A DNA stretch of 64,000 nt from Alphaproteobacteria bacterium (GTDB lineage: Bacteria; Myxococcota_A; UBA796; GCA-2862545): assembly GCA_020632885.1 (NCBI GenBank), contig JACKEQ010000006.1:186001-250000 (forward strand). Direction: 5' to 3'. How positions within the stretch are numbered: the stretch's first letter is position 1; every line of letters begins with the position of its first letter. Shown here in pieces: positions 52,980-62,876 of the stretch. Both the position numbers and the translations under genes were made by a program. A model generated the notes under the pieces. The model ran no database searches. It saw nothing but the letters and a program-made list of their open reading frames with translations, and was not told the DNA's origin.

Positions 52980-55900
52980 ATGCTCACCTGGCTGCTGGTC
53001 GCAGGGCTCGCACACGCGGCGGACGACGCGCTGCGCACCACCGTGCAGGCCGCGAACGCGGAGGCCAACACCCTCGTGAACGACGGCCGGTTCGCGGAGG
53101 CCCTCGAGGTCGCCCTGCGCGCCCAGCAGAAGGCGAAGGGGCTCGGCAAGGCCGACTCCACCCGGCTGATCTCGGACCTCAAGGTGGCCGACGCGCTGGC
53201 CGGTCTCGAGCGGTACGACGAGGCCGAGCCGGCCTACCAGTCGATCGTGGACCGCGTGAACAAGCTGAACGAGCTCGAGCACTACCAGGCGGTCGCGTTG
53301 CTGCTGGCGTGCTCCGGGCTCGGCGCGATCTGGCAGGCGCGGGGCGATCTGCAGGAAGCGCGCGAGTGGCACGAGGCGGCCTGGCAGTTCCTCACCACCA
53401 ACCAGCTCTACGTGGAGGCGCGGTTCCAGATCGCCTCGGCGTACGCCGACACCTGTGAGGCCCAGGGCGACTGGGCGACGGCGCGCACCCTGCGCGAGTG
53501 GGTGCTCGCGAGCCTGCAGAACGAGAAGCCGGACGGCGACCCCCAGATCGCGGCCGCCCGCATGGCCCTCGCCGACCTCATGATCTCCGTGGGCGAGGTG
53601 GACACCGCCCTCGATCACCTGCTGGTGGCACGGGCGATCTTCGCGTCCGCCGGGCTCCACGACCGGGTCGCCATGGCCGCGCGGGCGCGCGGGGATGCGC
53701 TGGTGCGCGCCGACCGTCTCGAGGAGGCCCGGGAGGTCCTCGACGAAGCGACGATCCTGTACCAGCAGGCCTTCCCCGACGGAGCGCGACGCCAGGAGAT
53801 CCTGCGGAGCCGCATGGCCCTCGCCGTCGCCCTGGGCCGGCCCCTCGAGGCGGTCGCGATCCAGCGGGAGGTCGTCGAGCTGGTGGCGGCCTCCACCACG
53901 CCCGACAACCCGTGGCTCGCGACCCAGCGCGTGCAGCTCGCCTCTATGCTCGCCGAGGCCGCCGCGTTCGACGAGGCCCGCGAGCTCCTCGACACCGCCG
54001 AGGCCGACCTGGTCACGGCCCTGGGCCCCGAAGACCGCCAGCTCTGGCCCGTTCGCGTCGCGCGCGCCCAGATCCTCAGGGCCGAAGCGCGGTACGAGGA
54101 GTCGCTCTCGCTCTTCGAGCAGGTCGCGGCGGGCGCCACGGACCCCGACATGCTGGAGATCCGCGTGTACGCCATCAGCGCGGTACCCGCCGTGCTGGCC
54201 CAGCTGTCGAGGCTCGAGGCGGCCGAGCGTGCCTGGCTGGAGGCGATCCAGACGCTCGAGGAGCTCCTCGGACCCACCGCGGGCGACGTCGCCCAGGCGA
54301 GGAACGGGTACGGGGTGCTGCTCCTGGAGCGCGGCAGGCTGGACGAGGCGGAGGCGCTGTTCGAGGGCGCCCTCCAGTCCCTCGAGACCACCCTGGGTCC
54401 CGAGCATCCCGACCTCTCCGCCCCGCTCAACAACCTGGCGATGGCGCTCGATCTCCGTGGTGACCTGCTCCGGGCCGAGGACCTGCTGGAGCGGTCGGCG
54501 GCGCTCACCGAGAGCGTGTTCGGTGCCGACCACCTCGAGCTCGCCGTCCCCCTCACGAACCTCGCCACGGTGGCCATGACCCGAGGCGACGACGCCGCGG
54601 CACGCCGGCTGCTCACCCGGAGCCTGGAGCTCAAAGAGGCGGCCCTCGGACGCGAGAACCCCGAGCTCGCGGTCACCCTCGACTCGCTCTCACGGGTCGA
54701 GCTGTGGGCTGGCGACCACGACCGTGCCGAGCAGCTCGCGCGGCGCTCCCTCGCGATCCGGGAGGCCGCGCTGGGCCCCGAGCACCTCGACGTGGCCACC
54801 AGCCTGGCCGGTCTCGTCCAGGTCCTGCTGATGGCCAGGCGCACCGACGAGGTCGAACCCCTGCTCGACCGTGCCGAGGCCCTGGTGGCCGATCGGGGGT
54901 CCAACCTGACGGAGTCCGTGTCCAAGCTCCGGATCACGCTCTCGAGCCAGCAGGGCGACCACGCCCGCGCCGTGGCCCTCGGCGAGGCGCTGCTCCCGGA
55001 CGTGCGTGCCCGCTGGGGCCCAGGAGCGCCCGGCACCCTCGACCTCGAGGTGCTCGTGGCCCGTGAGATCCTGCTGGCGGGAAGGCAGGAGGAGGCTCGC
55101 GAGCGCCTGCAGGACCTGCTCGACAGGTCGGAGCACGCCCTGCTCGACACCCTCGGCGGGCTCGCCGAGCGCGAGCGTCTGGCCCTCGTCCGCCAGCACC
55201 GCATCGTGCTCGACGCGTTCCTCCAGGCCCATGCGGACACCGGCGGCGACCCCGCCGTGGCCTACGCGGCGATCCTGCGCACCCGGGGTCTGGCGAGCCG
55301 TTCGCTCGCCTCGGAGACGCCCGCCCGCCTGGCCACCTCCGACCCCGAGGCCTTCCGGGAGCTCCGGAGGGTGAAGGCCGAGCTCGCCACGGCCCTGCAC
55401 GCCGGCGGTGCCGATCCCGACGCCGTGCTGGCGCTCACGGACGCCAAGGAGGCCCTGCAGCGGCGCCTGGCGGCCGCCGTGTCCGCCGAGGCCGCCGCCG
55501 TGGACGCGCTCACGCCGCACGATCTGTGCGCCTCCCTGCCCCCGCGGACCGCGGTGCTCGAGCTGGTCCAGAGAGGGGTGGGCTTCAACGAGGCGGCCAC
55601 CGAGACCGGCCTGACCTACGACGCCTACCTGCTCACCCCGGCCTGCGAGCTCGTGCTCACCCAGCTCGGCGACGCGGGCTCCATCGACGGCCAGATCGAG
55701 CGCTACCGGGAGCTCCTCGCCAGCCGGGCACCCACGTCGCGGGTGGACCGCCAGGGGAAGAAGGTGCGCAAGGCCGTGTTCGACCCCCTCGAGGGCGCAC
55801 TGGCGGACGCGGACGCCGTGCAGGTCGTGCCGGACGGGGCCTTCGCGTCCCTCGCGTTCGCCACGCTGCCCACCTCGGGCGGTCACCTGCTCGACCGGTA

Positions 55901-56681
55901 CGCGTTCCGGACCCTGGACGCCGCCGTGGACGCCGTGCCCCGCGAGGCCCCCGTGCCTGCCGGGCCTGCGGTGGTGGTCGGGGGCGTGGACTACGGGTCG
56001 GCGGGCGAGCCCGGGACCTCCCGCGCGTCCTGTGCCGCCGGATTCCCCCCGCTCCCGGGCACCTCTGCGGAGGCCGACGCCGTGGGCGCGATGCTGGCGC
56101 CCCTCGGGGACGTGCGGCGGCTCGGCGGACAGGCCGCCGACGAGACCGGCGTGGTCGAGGCCCTCGAGGGGGCGCGCATGCTCCACCTCGCCACACACGG
56201 GTTCTTCGCGACGGGCGCCTGCCGCTCGGCGCTCGACGGGACGGGAGACGTGGGCGGGCTGAACCCCATGCTGCTCTCGGGGCTGGCGCTCGCGGGGGCC
56301 AACACCGACCCCGCGGCCATCTGGACGGCCGAGGAGATCGCGACCCTGGCCCTCCAGGACGTCGATCTGGTCGTGCTCTCGGCCTGCGAGTCCGGGCTCG
56401 GCGAGGTGGCGGTGGGCGAAGGGGTGCTCGGCCTGCAGCGCGCGTTCGCCCTCTCGGGCGCCCGGGCCACCATCACCAGCCTCTGGCCGGTGGACGACAC
56501 CGCGACCCGCGACCTGATGACGCGGTTCTACACGGCCCTCCTCGCCGACCCCGCCCGCGACGAGGCCGCCGCCCTGCGCAAGGCTCAGCGGGGCCTGCGG
56601 GACGCCAACCTCGCCACGACCGGCGAAGCGCGACCCGAGACCTGGGGCGCGTTCGTGGTCTCGGGCCAGGCGCGCAGGTGA
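52980..56681 (+). CDS. Secreted TPR-CHAT caspase-like peptidase
   Basis: 1233 residues with signal peptide MLTWLLVAGLAHA. Residues 20-800 are tetratricopeptide repeats, the later ones with the 42-residue kinesin-light-chain-type signature (ALQSLETTLGPEHPDLSAPLNNLAMALDLRGDLLRAEDLLERS). The C-terminal 320 residues are a CHAT domain: LHLATHGFF with catalytic His1073 and VVLSACESGLGE with catalytic Cys1136, then GVLGLQRAFALSGARATITSLWPVDD. CHAT is a clan-CD cysteine peptidase fold. The signal peptide places it outside the cytoplasm. The stop overlaps the cyclase start (GTGA), so both are made together. Confidence 0.88.
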   Translation: MLTWLLVAGLAHAADDALRTTVQAANAEANTLVNDGRFAEALEVALRAQQKAKGLGKADSTRLISDLKVADALAGLERYDEAEPAYQSIVDRVNKLNELEHYQAVALLLACSGLGAIWQARGDLQEAREWHEAAWQFLTTNQLYVEARFQIASAYADTCEAQGDWATARTLREWVLASLQNEKPDGDPQIAAARMALADLMISVGEVDTALDHLLVARAIFASAGLHDRVAMAARARGDALVRADRLEEAREVLDEATILYQQAFPDGARRQEILRSRMALAVALGRPLEAVAIQREVVELVAASTTPDNPWLATQRVQLASMLAEAAAFDEARELLDTAEADLVTALGPEDRQLWPVRVARAQILRAEARYEESLSLFEQVAAGATDPDMLEIRVYAISAVPAVLAQLSRLEAAERAWLEAIQTLEELLGPTAGDVAQARNGYGVLLLERGRLDEAEALFEGALQSLETTLGPEHPDLSAPLNNLAMALDLRGDLLRAEDLLERSAALTESVFGADHLELAVPLTNLATVAMTRGDDAAARRLLTRSLELKEAALGRENPELAVTLDSLSRVELWAGDHDRAEQLARRSLAIREAALGPEHLDVATSLAGLVQVLLMARRTDEVEPLLDRAEALVADRGSNLTESVSKLRITLSSQQGDHARAVALGEALLPDVRARWGPGAPGTLDLEVLVAREILLAGRQEEARERLQDLLDRSEHALLDTLGGLAERERLALVRQHRIVLDAFLQAHADTGGDPAVAYAAILRTRGLASRSLASETPARLATSDPEAFRELRRVKAELATALHAGGADPDAVLALTDAKEALQRRLAAAVSAEAAAVDALTPHDLCASLPPRTAVLELVQRGVGFNEAATETGLTYDAYLLTPACELVLTQLGDAGSIDGQIERYRELLASRAPTSRVDRQGKKVRKAVFDPLEGALADADAVQVVPDGAFASLAFATLPTSGGHLLDRYAFRTLDAAVDAVPREAPVPAGPAVVVGGVDYGSAGEPGTSRASCAAGFPPLPGTSAEADAVGAMLAPLGDVRRLGGQAADETGVVEALEGARMLHLATHGFFATGACRSALDGTGDVGGLNPMLLSGLALAGANTDPAAIWTAEEIATLALQDVDLVVLSACESGLGEVAVGEGVLGLQRAFALSGARATITSLWPVDDTATRDLMTRFYTALLADPARDEAAALRKAQRGLRDANLATTGEARPETWGAFVVSGQARR

Positions 56682-58534
56682 ACGCGACCCGCGCCCTCGC
56701 GCTCGGCCTGTGCTCCACGCTCCTGGTGGAGGCGCTGTGGACCGTCGGCGTGCTGGAGGGCGTGGAGGCCGACCTCGTCGACCGCTGGCACACGGTGCGC
56801 GGCCCACGCCACGACATGGACCTGCCGATCGTCGTGGTGGCCGTGGACGACGCCTCCCTCGAGCGCATCCCCGACCCCTTCGTGTTCTGGGGCCCGCGGT
56901 TCGCCACGGCCTTCGCGACGCTCCGCGAGCACGGGGCCACCGTGGTGGGTCTCGACTTCCTCACCAAGGTGAGCGGCGAGGACTTCTTCCGCCGGAACGG
57001 CTTCGAGGACCACCCCATCGCACGCACGTGGGACAGCGGTTTTCGCCGTGAGCTCTTCCAGGGCGACGTCGTGCTGGTCGCATCCCGGGGTTCGGGAGAC
57101 GGCGAGGACCGCCTGGACATGCCGATGAGCGAGAACCTCCTCGTGCTCGGCGATGCGCGGGCCCGCGTGGGTCTCGACAACCTCCCCCACGACACCGACG
57201 GCACCGTGCGGCGCTTCCGGCCCGTGGTGAACCCCGAGCTGGTCGAGGTCGCCAAGGCCCCGATCCACGCGCTGTCCACGGTGCTCGTGCTCCACCACCT
57301 CGGCCTCGAGGCGAAGGGGGACGCGTGGACCCTCGCGGGCCGATCGATCCCCGCGACCGACGCGACCGTGCCCATCGTCTACCGCGGCCCGACCGGCACC
57401 TGGCCCCGCGTGCCCTTCTGGAAGCTCACCGAGCCCGGCGCCCTCGGCCCCGACGAGGCCGCGCTCCTGAAGGGTGCCATCGTGCTCGTGGGCTCCACGC
57501 ACGCGAGCTCCACGGACCTCCTGCGCACCCCGTGGGGGCCCCCGTTGATGCCGGGGGTCGAGGTCCACGCCAACGCGGTGGGCACGCTGCTCTCGGGCCA
57601 TCGGCTCGCGTCGCCCGGGGGTCCGTTCCGGGCGCTCGGCGTGGGGTTGCTCGCCTCGCTGGTGGCCTTCGTCCTCCTCCGGCTCGAGACGCGGAGCGCG
57701 GCGGCCGTGGGTCTCGCCGTCCTCGCGGGCATGCCCCTGCTCGGCCTCCTCGCCTTCGTCGCCCTCGACACCGCGCTGCCGGTGGCGTCCGCCTCGCTCG
57801 CGATCGCCACGGTGGGCACGGCCTCCCTGGGCTGGCGCTACCTCGGCGAGGAGCGCGAGAAGCGGCACCTGCGCCAGGTGTTCGGCCGGTACGTCTCGGA
57901 CGCCGTGGTTGCCGACATCCTCTCGTCGCCCGAGGGACTCAGGCTCGGCGGCGACCGGCGTGTGGTGACCGTGCTCTTCTCGGACATCCGCAACTTCACG
58001 ACCCTCTCGGAGCGTCTCACCCCCGAGGAGACCGTGGAGATGCTCAACGTGTGGTTCGACCGCGCGTGCGCACCGATCCTCGAGCAGGGTGGCGTGGTGG
58101 ACAAGTTCATCGGCGACGCCGTGATGGCGGTGTTCGGAGCGCCCGTGCACACCGACGACCACGCCGATCGCGCCATCGCCGCCGCGCGCGGACTGTCCGC
58201 CGCTGCCGACGGGTTGGTGCCCTGGATGGAGGCGCGGTTCCCGGACCGCGACCTGCCCCGCTTCGACGTGGGCATCGGCATCCACACGGGGGCAGCGGTG
58301 ATCGGGAACATCGGGTTCGAGCGGCGCACGGAGTACACGGCCATCGGGGATGCCGTGAACGTCGCGTCGCGGCTGGAGGGGCTCACGAAGACGGTCGGGT
58401 GCAGGCTGCTCGTGAGCCGGGCCACCCTGGCCGCCTCGCGGATGTCGCCCGCGACCGGACGAACGGCGGAGATGGCGGTAAAGGGGAGAGAGGAGCCCGT
58501 ACAGGTCGTGGAGATCCTGGTGGAGGGAGCATGA
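56678..58534 (+). CDS. CHASE2-domain class III adenylate/guanylate cyclase
   Basis: GTG 56678 gives 618 residues. A first membrane helix is followed by a CHASE2 sensor outside the membrane (PIVVVAVDDASLERI, HGATVVGLDFLTK, GLDNLPHDTDGTVRRFRPV, FWKLTEPGALGPDEAALLKGAIVLVGS) and three membrane helices (about 315-395). The catalytic domain follows: VVTVLFSDIRNFTTLSE with the first metal Asp near residue 436, VDKFIGDAVMAVFGAP with Lys and the second Asp, and EYTAIGDAVNVASRLEGLTK with the transition-state Asn/Arg. All catalytic positions look intact. It should sense an outside signal and make cAMP or cGMP. Overlaps with both neighbours (GTGA, ATGA) show a tight operon. Confidence 0.9.
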   Translation: MNATRALALGLCSTLLVEALWTVGVLEGVEADLVDRWHTVRGPRHDMDLPIVVVAVDDASLERIPDPFVFWGPRFATAFATLREHGATVVGLDFLTKVSGEDFFRRNGFEDHPIARTWDSGFRRELFQGDVVLVASRGSGDGEDRLDMPMSENLLVLGDARARVGLDNLPHDTDGTVRRFRPVVNPELVEVAKAPIHALSTVLVLHHLGLEAKGDAWTLAGRSIPATDATVPIVYRGPTGTWPRVPFWKLTEPGALGPDEAALLKGAIVLVGSTHASSTDLLRTPWGPPLMPGVEVHANAVGTLLSGHRLASPGGPFRALGVGLLASLVAFVLLRLETRSAAAVGLAVLAGMPLLGLLAFVALDTALPVASASLAIATVGTASLGWRYLGEEREKRHLRQVFGRYVSDAVVADILSSPEGLRLGGDRRVVTVLFSDIRNFTTLSERLTPEETVEMLNVWFDRACAPILEQGGVVDKFIGDAVMAVFGAPVHTDDHADRAIAAARGLSAAADGLVPWMEARFPDRDLPRFDVGIGIHTGAAVIGNIGFERRTEYTAIGDAVNVASRLEGLTKTVGCRLLVSRATLAASRMSPATGRTAEMAVKGREEPVQVVEILVEGA

Positions 58535-59166
58535 TCGTCCTGTCGCTGTCCGCGTTCGCCGCCGCGCCCGACCTCGCGCTCGCCACCGACGTGTCTGGCG
58601 AGGTCGTGCTGAAGGGCGCCACGCCCGCGCCCCTCGTGGCGTTCTCGAAGGTGCGGGAGGGCGACGTGCTCGTGCTCCCGGGTGATTCCCGGGTCCAGCT
58701 CACCTGGTTCGAAGACGGTCACTCCGACACGTATGCAGGTCCCCTGGAGCTCGTGGTGGGCGGGTCCACCGCGCCCGTGGCGCGCCAGGCGGGCGACGCC
58801 CTCGTGGGCCAGGCCCTCGCGGACCTCCCGGCCCTCCTCCAGCGGGCGGAGATGGACAAGGGAGGTCACACGCTCGTGCGCGGAGAGGCCGTGGCCGCGG
58901 TCCCCCTCGACGAGGACGAGCTGGCCGAGCTCGCGGAGGCCCAGAAGCGCTACGACGCCCTGCGCGCCGGAGCCCCCGAGGCGGACGTCGTGCCGGAGCT
59001 CTACCTGGCCTCCGTGCAGCTCGCCCTCGGCCAGCGTGACGCCGCCCGGAAGACCCTTGATGGTGCTACGGCCCGCTGTGCGGCCTGCCCGGCCCCCCGC
59101 CGCCTCCTCGACGCCCTCGGGCACACGACGCCAGCGGCAGGAGCGCCCGTCACGGGTCCGGGGTGA
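58531..59166 (+). CDS. Secreted protein with FecR-like beta domain and helical tail
   Basis: ATG 58531 overlaps the cyclase stop; 211 residues with a very short signal (MIVLSLSAFAAAPD). Residues 15-75 (LATDVSGEVVLKGATPAPLVAFSKVREGDVLVLPGDSRVQLTWFEDGHSDTYAGP) have the pattern of a FecR domain. The rest is helical, with a TPR-like stretch (ELYLASVQLALGQRDAARKTLDGATARCAAC). FecR-like proteins are often encoded with CHASE2 cyclases. It may be the periplasmic ligand or modulator of the cyclase's sensor. Confidence 0.68.
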   Translation: MIVLSLSAFAAAPDLALATDVSGEVVLKGATPAPLVAFSKVREGDVLVLPGDSRVQLTWFEDGHSDTYAGPLELVVGGSTAPVARQAGDALVGQALADLPALLQRAEMDKGGHTLVRGEAVAAVPLDEDELAELAEAQKRYDALRAGAPEADVVPELYLASVQLALGQRDAARKTLDGATARCAACPAPRRLLDALGHTTPAAGAPVTGPG

Positions 59167-61444
59167 GGCGCAGGCGCAGCGCGACCGTCGGGGCCCCGGG
59201 CAGCGCGCTGTAGCGCCCGTCCGCCCCCAGCACCGCGCCCCCGTCGTCCACGCTGAAGGCGACGAGGTCCTCCCACAGCCCACCGACGAGGCGAGCGGCG
59301 GGCGCGGCACCGAGGTCGGCGGTCTGGGTCCATGCCGGCACCTGCTGAGCTCCCGGCTGCTGGGGGAGCGCCCCCGCGGGGATGTCGCAGGGCTGGACGT
59401 CGAAGGAGGCCATGCCAGACGCGTCGACGGACGCAGAAGCGACCGCTGAGCACACCGGGGAGCCCGTGACGTCGAGGACCTCGAACGTGCCGGACCAGCT
59501 GCCCGCCGCAGGAGCGACGGGTGTGCCCACACGTCGGGCCCGGAAGTCGAGGAAGTCCCCGACGTTGGTACCGAAGACCGTGAAGATGGAGAGGTACGCG
59601 GGCGGGTGCGCAGCCTCGAGGCTGTCCGTGCCGACCGCCATGGGCACCGTATGGATGTACTCGGGGTCGAACGCCGAGGAGCGGCTGGCCACGGTCACGG
59701 TGAGCTGATCCCCGTTGGCCGCGCCCTCGCGCACGTCCACGATGGCCGTCTGCAGGGAGCCGAGCAGGATGGTCTCGACGTAGCCGTCCAGGACGGGGGT
59801 GAGCACGGGAGTGGCGTCCGCGTCGAGGGTGGACCACGCCGGGTACCAGGTCGCCCCGGGATAGGGAAGGTCGAAGCGCCACAGGCCGTCGACGCCCGGC
59901 GGCAGGGGGGCCGGCGGTGGCGGCGGCGGTGGCGGCGTGTACGGGGTCGCCGCGAGCCGGAGCTCCTGGATCAGGGGGATCGTCTGGCCGAAGATGTCGA
60001 CGGGCATCGACACCTCCGCCGAGCCCACGAAGGCGGGCTCCCCACCGGCGTCCACCCCGAAGCGTCCCGTGAACGGGCCGTCTCCATCCGGCGTGCCGTC
60101 GACGGGCTCCTCGTCCCAGTACGCGAAGCCGTGCAGCAGACCGTCCCCCCCCGGGGTCGCCTCCAGCCACACGGTGCCGTGCACCCACGTGAACCCACCA
60201 TCCGGCGTGAAGGAGCAGCCGTCCACGGCCGACCCCTGGAGCGCGGGCGAGCCCGATGCGTCCCACTGGAGCTCGAAGCGGCCCCCACATGTGGCCGTAG
60301 GTGCGGTGGTGAGCGTGGACCCCAGCGCGTACGGTCCGCGCCAGGACGGGCCCGGGTCTGCGAGGTCACCGACGATCCCGACATCGAACGGGTCCGCGTC
60401 TGCCGGGTCGGTGACGCCGGGGGGCATGCCGGTCGCGGGAGGGTCCTCCGGAGCGGGTGCGGGCGGCGGAGGTGGCGGCACGACGGGGTCGACCGCAGGG
60501 ACCTCACACGGTTCGTTCGGGTTTGGCGGGCTCGCTGGCACCACGCGGTCCACCTGGACCCAGTACGGCCCCTCGACCGCGCCACAGTCCGCCGGCACGA
60601 TCCCGCCATCGAGACCACAGGACGCGGCAGAGCCCACGAACGGCAGGAAGCCCACGCGAACGGCACCCGGCGCGAGCACGCCCAGCGCGAGCGGCCCGTC
60701 CTGGCCGTCCCACGTGGCGGCTCCAGCGAGCTCGTTCCCCGCTCCGTCCTGAACGGTGACCACGGTGGCGTGACCGGTCGGGAGGTCGCCCCAGGACACG
60801 GTGTACTCCGACACGCCGTCCGCCACGAAGCCGTACCAGTCGTCGACGACAGCCGTGGGCTCGGGGCTCTCCCCTCGCGTGAGCCACCCCTGGACGGGCA
60901 CGTTGGTCGGGATGGGCGAAGCGCCGTCCGGAGTGTCGTTGGGCTCGTGGCAGTCGGGGATCGTGGTGATCTCCACCGTGAAGCCGGCGCCGAGCGACGG
61001 GAACGCCTGGCCCGCCTCGGAGATGTCGAGGTCCACACCCAGCGTGAGGTCCACGTCGGGACGCGCCTCGAAGACGAGGGACACGGGCAGGTCGCCCGTG
61101 GAGAGGCCCGCAGCGCGGGTGTCGCCCTCGCCGAGGTCCGCGAACACGGCCGCCAGCACGGTCCCGTCGGCGCCACGGACCGGGGAGGTCGTCAAGGTGA
61201 TGCGATGGGGAGACGAACCGGGCGGGGTGCGGAACGTCGCGGTCTCCCGCACGCCGCCGTCCTCCACGTCGAAGGCGATCCAGCGCACCTGGGTGGTGGA
61301 CGCGGGGGCCGAGCAGTCCGCGGCATCCTCGGGCAGCACCTCCGGATCGCCGGCAGTCGGGGGCGGGCAGATGTCCGTGTCGTCGGTGGAGGACGGCTGG
61401 GGACAGCCGGCGAGGACGAGCAGCACGAGCAGGGGACGGGGCAT
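59150..61444 (-). CDS. Large multi-domain lipoprotein
   Basis: ATG 61444, four bases after GGAAGG, gives 764 residues with lipobox LLVLAGC (Cys14). The body contains three to four beta-sandwich domains separated by Pro-rich linkers (PPPPPPAPAPEDPPATG, PPPPPPPPAPLPPG). One resembles a PPC domain (CHEPNDTPDGASPIPTNVPVQGWL, VDDWYGFVADGVSEYTVSWGD), the form typical of secreted proteins. A later repeat has Trp-rich strands (GPYALGSTLTT, VDGLWRFDLPYPGATWYPAWSTLD). No catalytic motif is seen; a surface-structure role is likely. Its end overlaps the FecR-like gene by 17 bases on the other strand. Confidence 0.7.
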   Translation of the reverse strand: MPRPLLVLLVLAGCPQPSSTDDTDICPPPTAGDPEVLPEDAADCSAPASTTQVRWIAFDVEDGGVRETATFRTPPGSSPHRITLTTSPVRGADGTVLAAVFADLGEGDTRAAGLSTGDLPVSLVFEARPDVDLTLGVDLDISEAGQAFPSLGAGFTVEITTIPDCHEPNDTPDGASPIPTNVPVQGWLTRGESPEPTAVVDDWYGFVADGVSEYTVSWGDLPTGHATVVTVQDGAGNELAGAATWDGQDGPLALGVLAPGAVRVGFLPFVGSAASCGLDGGIVPADCGAVEGPYWVQVDRVVPASPPNPNEPCEVPAVDPVVPPPPPPAPAPEDPPATGMPPGVTDPADADPFDVGIVGDLADPGPSWRGPYALGSTLTTAPTATCGGRFELQWDASGSPALQGSAVDGCSFTPDGGFTWVHGTVWLEATPGGDGLLHGFAYWDEEPVDGTPDGDGPFTGRFGVDAGGEPAFVGSAEVSMPVDIFGQTIPLIQELRLAATPYTPPPPPPPPAPLPPGVDGLWRFDLPYPGATWYPAWSTLDADATPVLTPVLDGYVETILLGSLQTAIVDVREGAANGDQLTVTVASRSSAFDPEYIHTVPMAVGTDSLEAAHPPAYLSIFTVFGTNVGDFLDFRARRVGTPVAPAAGSWSGTFEVLDVTGSPVCSAVASASVDASGMASFDVQPCDIPAGALPQQPGAQQVPAWTQTADLGAAPAARLVGGLWEDLVAFSVDDGGAVLGADGRYSALPGAPTVALRLRLTPDP

Positions 61445-61526
61445 GGGGCCTTCCAGCAGGGGTGAGTGTGCCTTCGCCCGGCCCACGTCCTCGTGGGTCC
61501 GGGTGCAGCCCGAGGTTGCAGGGCCG

Positions 61527-62876
61527 CTACACGAGCCTCACGCCCTCGGCGTCCCAGACCACGAGGTTCGCCCGGCCCACCACCGGGACTGCCCCCTGCG
61601 GAGTCCTCCCGAGCTCCAGTGGATCCTCTCCGTCCGGGCCGTGGAGCATTGTGCCCGTCCGCAGCACCAGCCGTCCCGCACTCCCTCCGACCAGCCGCGC
61701 GTCCGCACGCCACACCACGGCCCGATCGCGGTAGAGCACCGTGCCCTGGCCGTCGAGCCGCTCGGCCTCCTCGGCGGTCGGGTCCGTGAGGCGCCACGTC
61801 GGTAGCGCCTGGTCGACCGCATAGGTGTCCCCGGGACCCAGGGCCACCGCCGGCGCCACGTGCCGCCCGTCCTCGTCGTTCGCGACACGAGGGTCGCCGA
61901 GGCCCTCCTCCTCCGGGTCGCTCGCGTAGAGCACCACCCGCGGGCCCTCCTGGAAGCGCTGAGCGACGGCCAGCTCGCCGAAGCGCCGCCAGCGCAGGGG
62001 CAGCCCACCCGTGAGGAGCACGTCGTGCTCGTAGTGGGACAGGCTGTACCGGGCGTCCGCGGAGAGCTCGATACGCACGGGGTCGTTGTCCTCGTAGCCC
62101 CAGAGCTTCTTGCCGTGACCGATGGGCCAGTCGTGCTCGCTCGACACCCAGGGCACCCGACGGTCGCGGCTCCCCGCCCACCAGTCGTACACGCAGCGGA
62201 ACCCCGACCAGCCCACGCGCCCGAGGGGATCGTCGTGCAGCCACATGCCGTACGGGCCCCGCACGGTCGGCCGGGAACCGAGCGTCCACCGGCCCTGGCC
62301 CGTGCGCACGGGAACCTCGACGTGGCCGGGCGGTCCGCGAAGGCCGGTCGCGAGGTCCACCGTGCCCTCCGCGTCGTCCAGGAAGACCCCTTCCCCCGTG
62401 CAGCGAACGGCCTGGGCCACCCGCGTCGCCACGGGCGCGTAGTCGAGGGCGGGCGTCCAGGGGATCCACGGACCCGCCGGCAGCCTCGGGAGCACCTCCC
62501 GGCCGGCCGGTGCCAGCCCCTCCCCGGGCTCGAGCTCCAGCGCGGCGTCCAGCGCCACCGGCAGGCTCGCGAGGCCCATGAAGGTCCGCACGGGGTCGCA
62601 AGCCGCGATCCCCTCCTCCCACAGGAGCTCCTCGTCGGGCTCGCTGGCGGGTGCCCGGACGAGCAGCGTGCGCACCGTGCCCAGCCAGTCCAGCACGTCG
62701 AGGTCCTCGGGCCGGGTCGCGACCACCACGACGGGGTCGGGAGCCCCGAGGGACGGCGGCAGGAGCGGTCCGGCGCGATGCCCGAGCCCCTCGAGCACGG
62801 TGGCGGCCTCGCGCGGCGACCACGCGTAGCGGCCGGAGAGGTCGGCCGGGAACAGCACGCCGACCCGCGGGCTCAC
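61527..62876 (-). CDS. Hypothetical protein, unrecognised
   Basis: GTG 62876 overlaps the CoA-transferase stop (GTGA), giving 449 residues. There is no signal peptide or membrane helix. The first 180 residues look like an alpha/beta domain (VGVLFPADLSGRYAWSPREAATVLEGLGHRAG, DPVVVVATRPEDLDVLDWLGTVRTLLV) and the rest is beta-rich with many Trp and Tyr (GPYGMWLHDDPLGRVGWSGFRCVYDWWAG, SEHDWPIGHGKKLWGYED). No family motif is recognised. Coupling to a CoA-transferase gene suggests a metabolic or lipid-linked partner, but that is only context. Confidence 0.6.
   Translation of the reverse strand: MSPRVGVLFPADLSGRYAWSPREAATVLEGLGHRAGPLLPPSLGAPDPVVVVATRPEDLDVLDWLGTVRTLLVRAPASEPDEELLWEEGIAACDPVRTFMGLASLPVALDAALELEPGEGLAPAGREVLPRLPAGPWIPWTPALDYAPVATRVAQAVRCTGEGVFLDDAEGTVDLATGLRGPPGHVEVPVRTGQGRWTLGSRPTVRGPYGMWLHDDPLGRVGWSGFRCVYDWWAGSRDRRVPWVSSEHDWPIGHGKKLWGYEDNDPVRIELSADARYSLSHYEHDVLLTGGLPLRWRRFGELAVAQRFQEGPRVVLYASDPEEEGLGDPRVANDEDGRHVAPAVALGPGDTYAVDQALPTWRLTDPTAEEAERLDGQGTVLYRDRAVVWRADARLVGGSAGRLVLRTGTMLHGPDGEDPLELGRTPQGAVPVVGRANLVVWDAEGVRLV

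Noticed and set aside
52980..56681. TPR-CHAT as a Craspase (Csx29-like) or anti-phage effector
   Set aside because: It has a signal peptide and lies in a cyclase operon; there is no gRAMP/Cas7-11 or other defence gene in the window.
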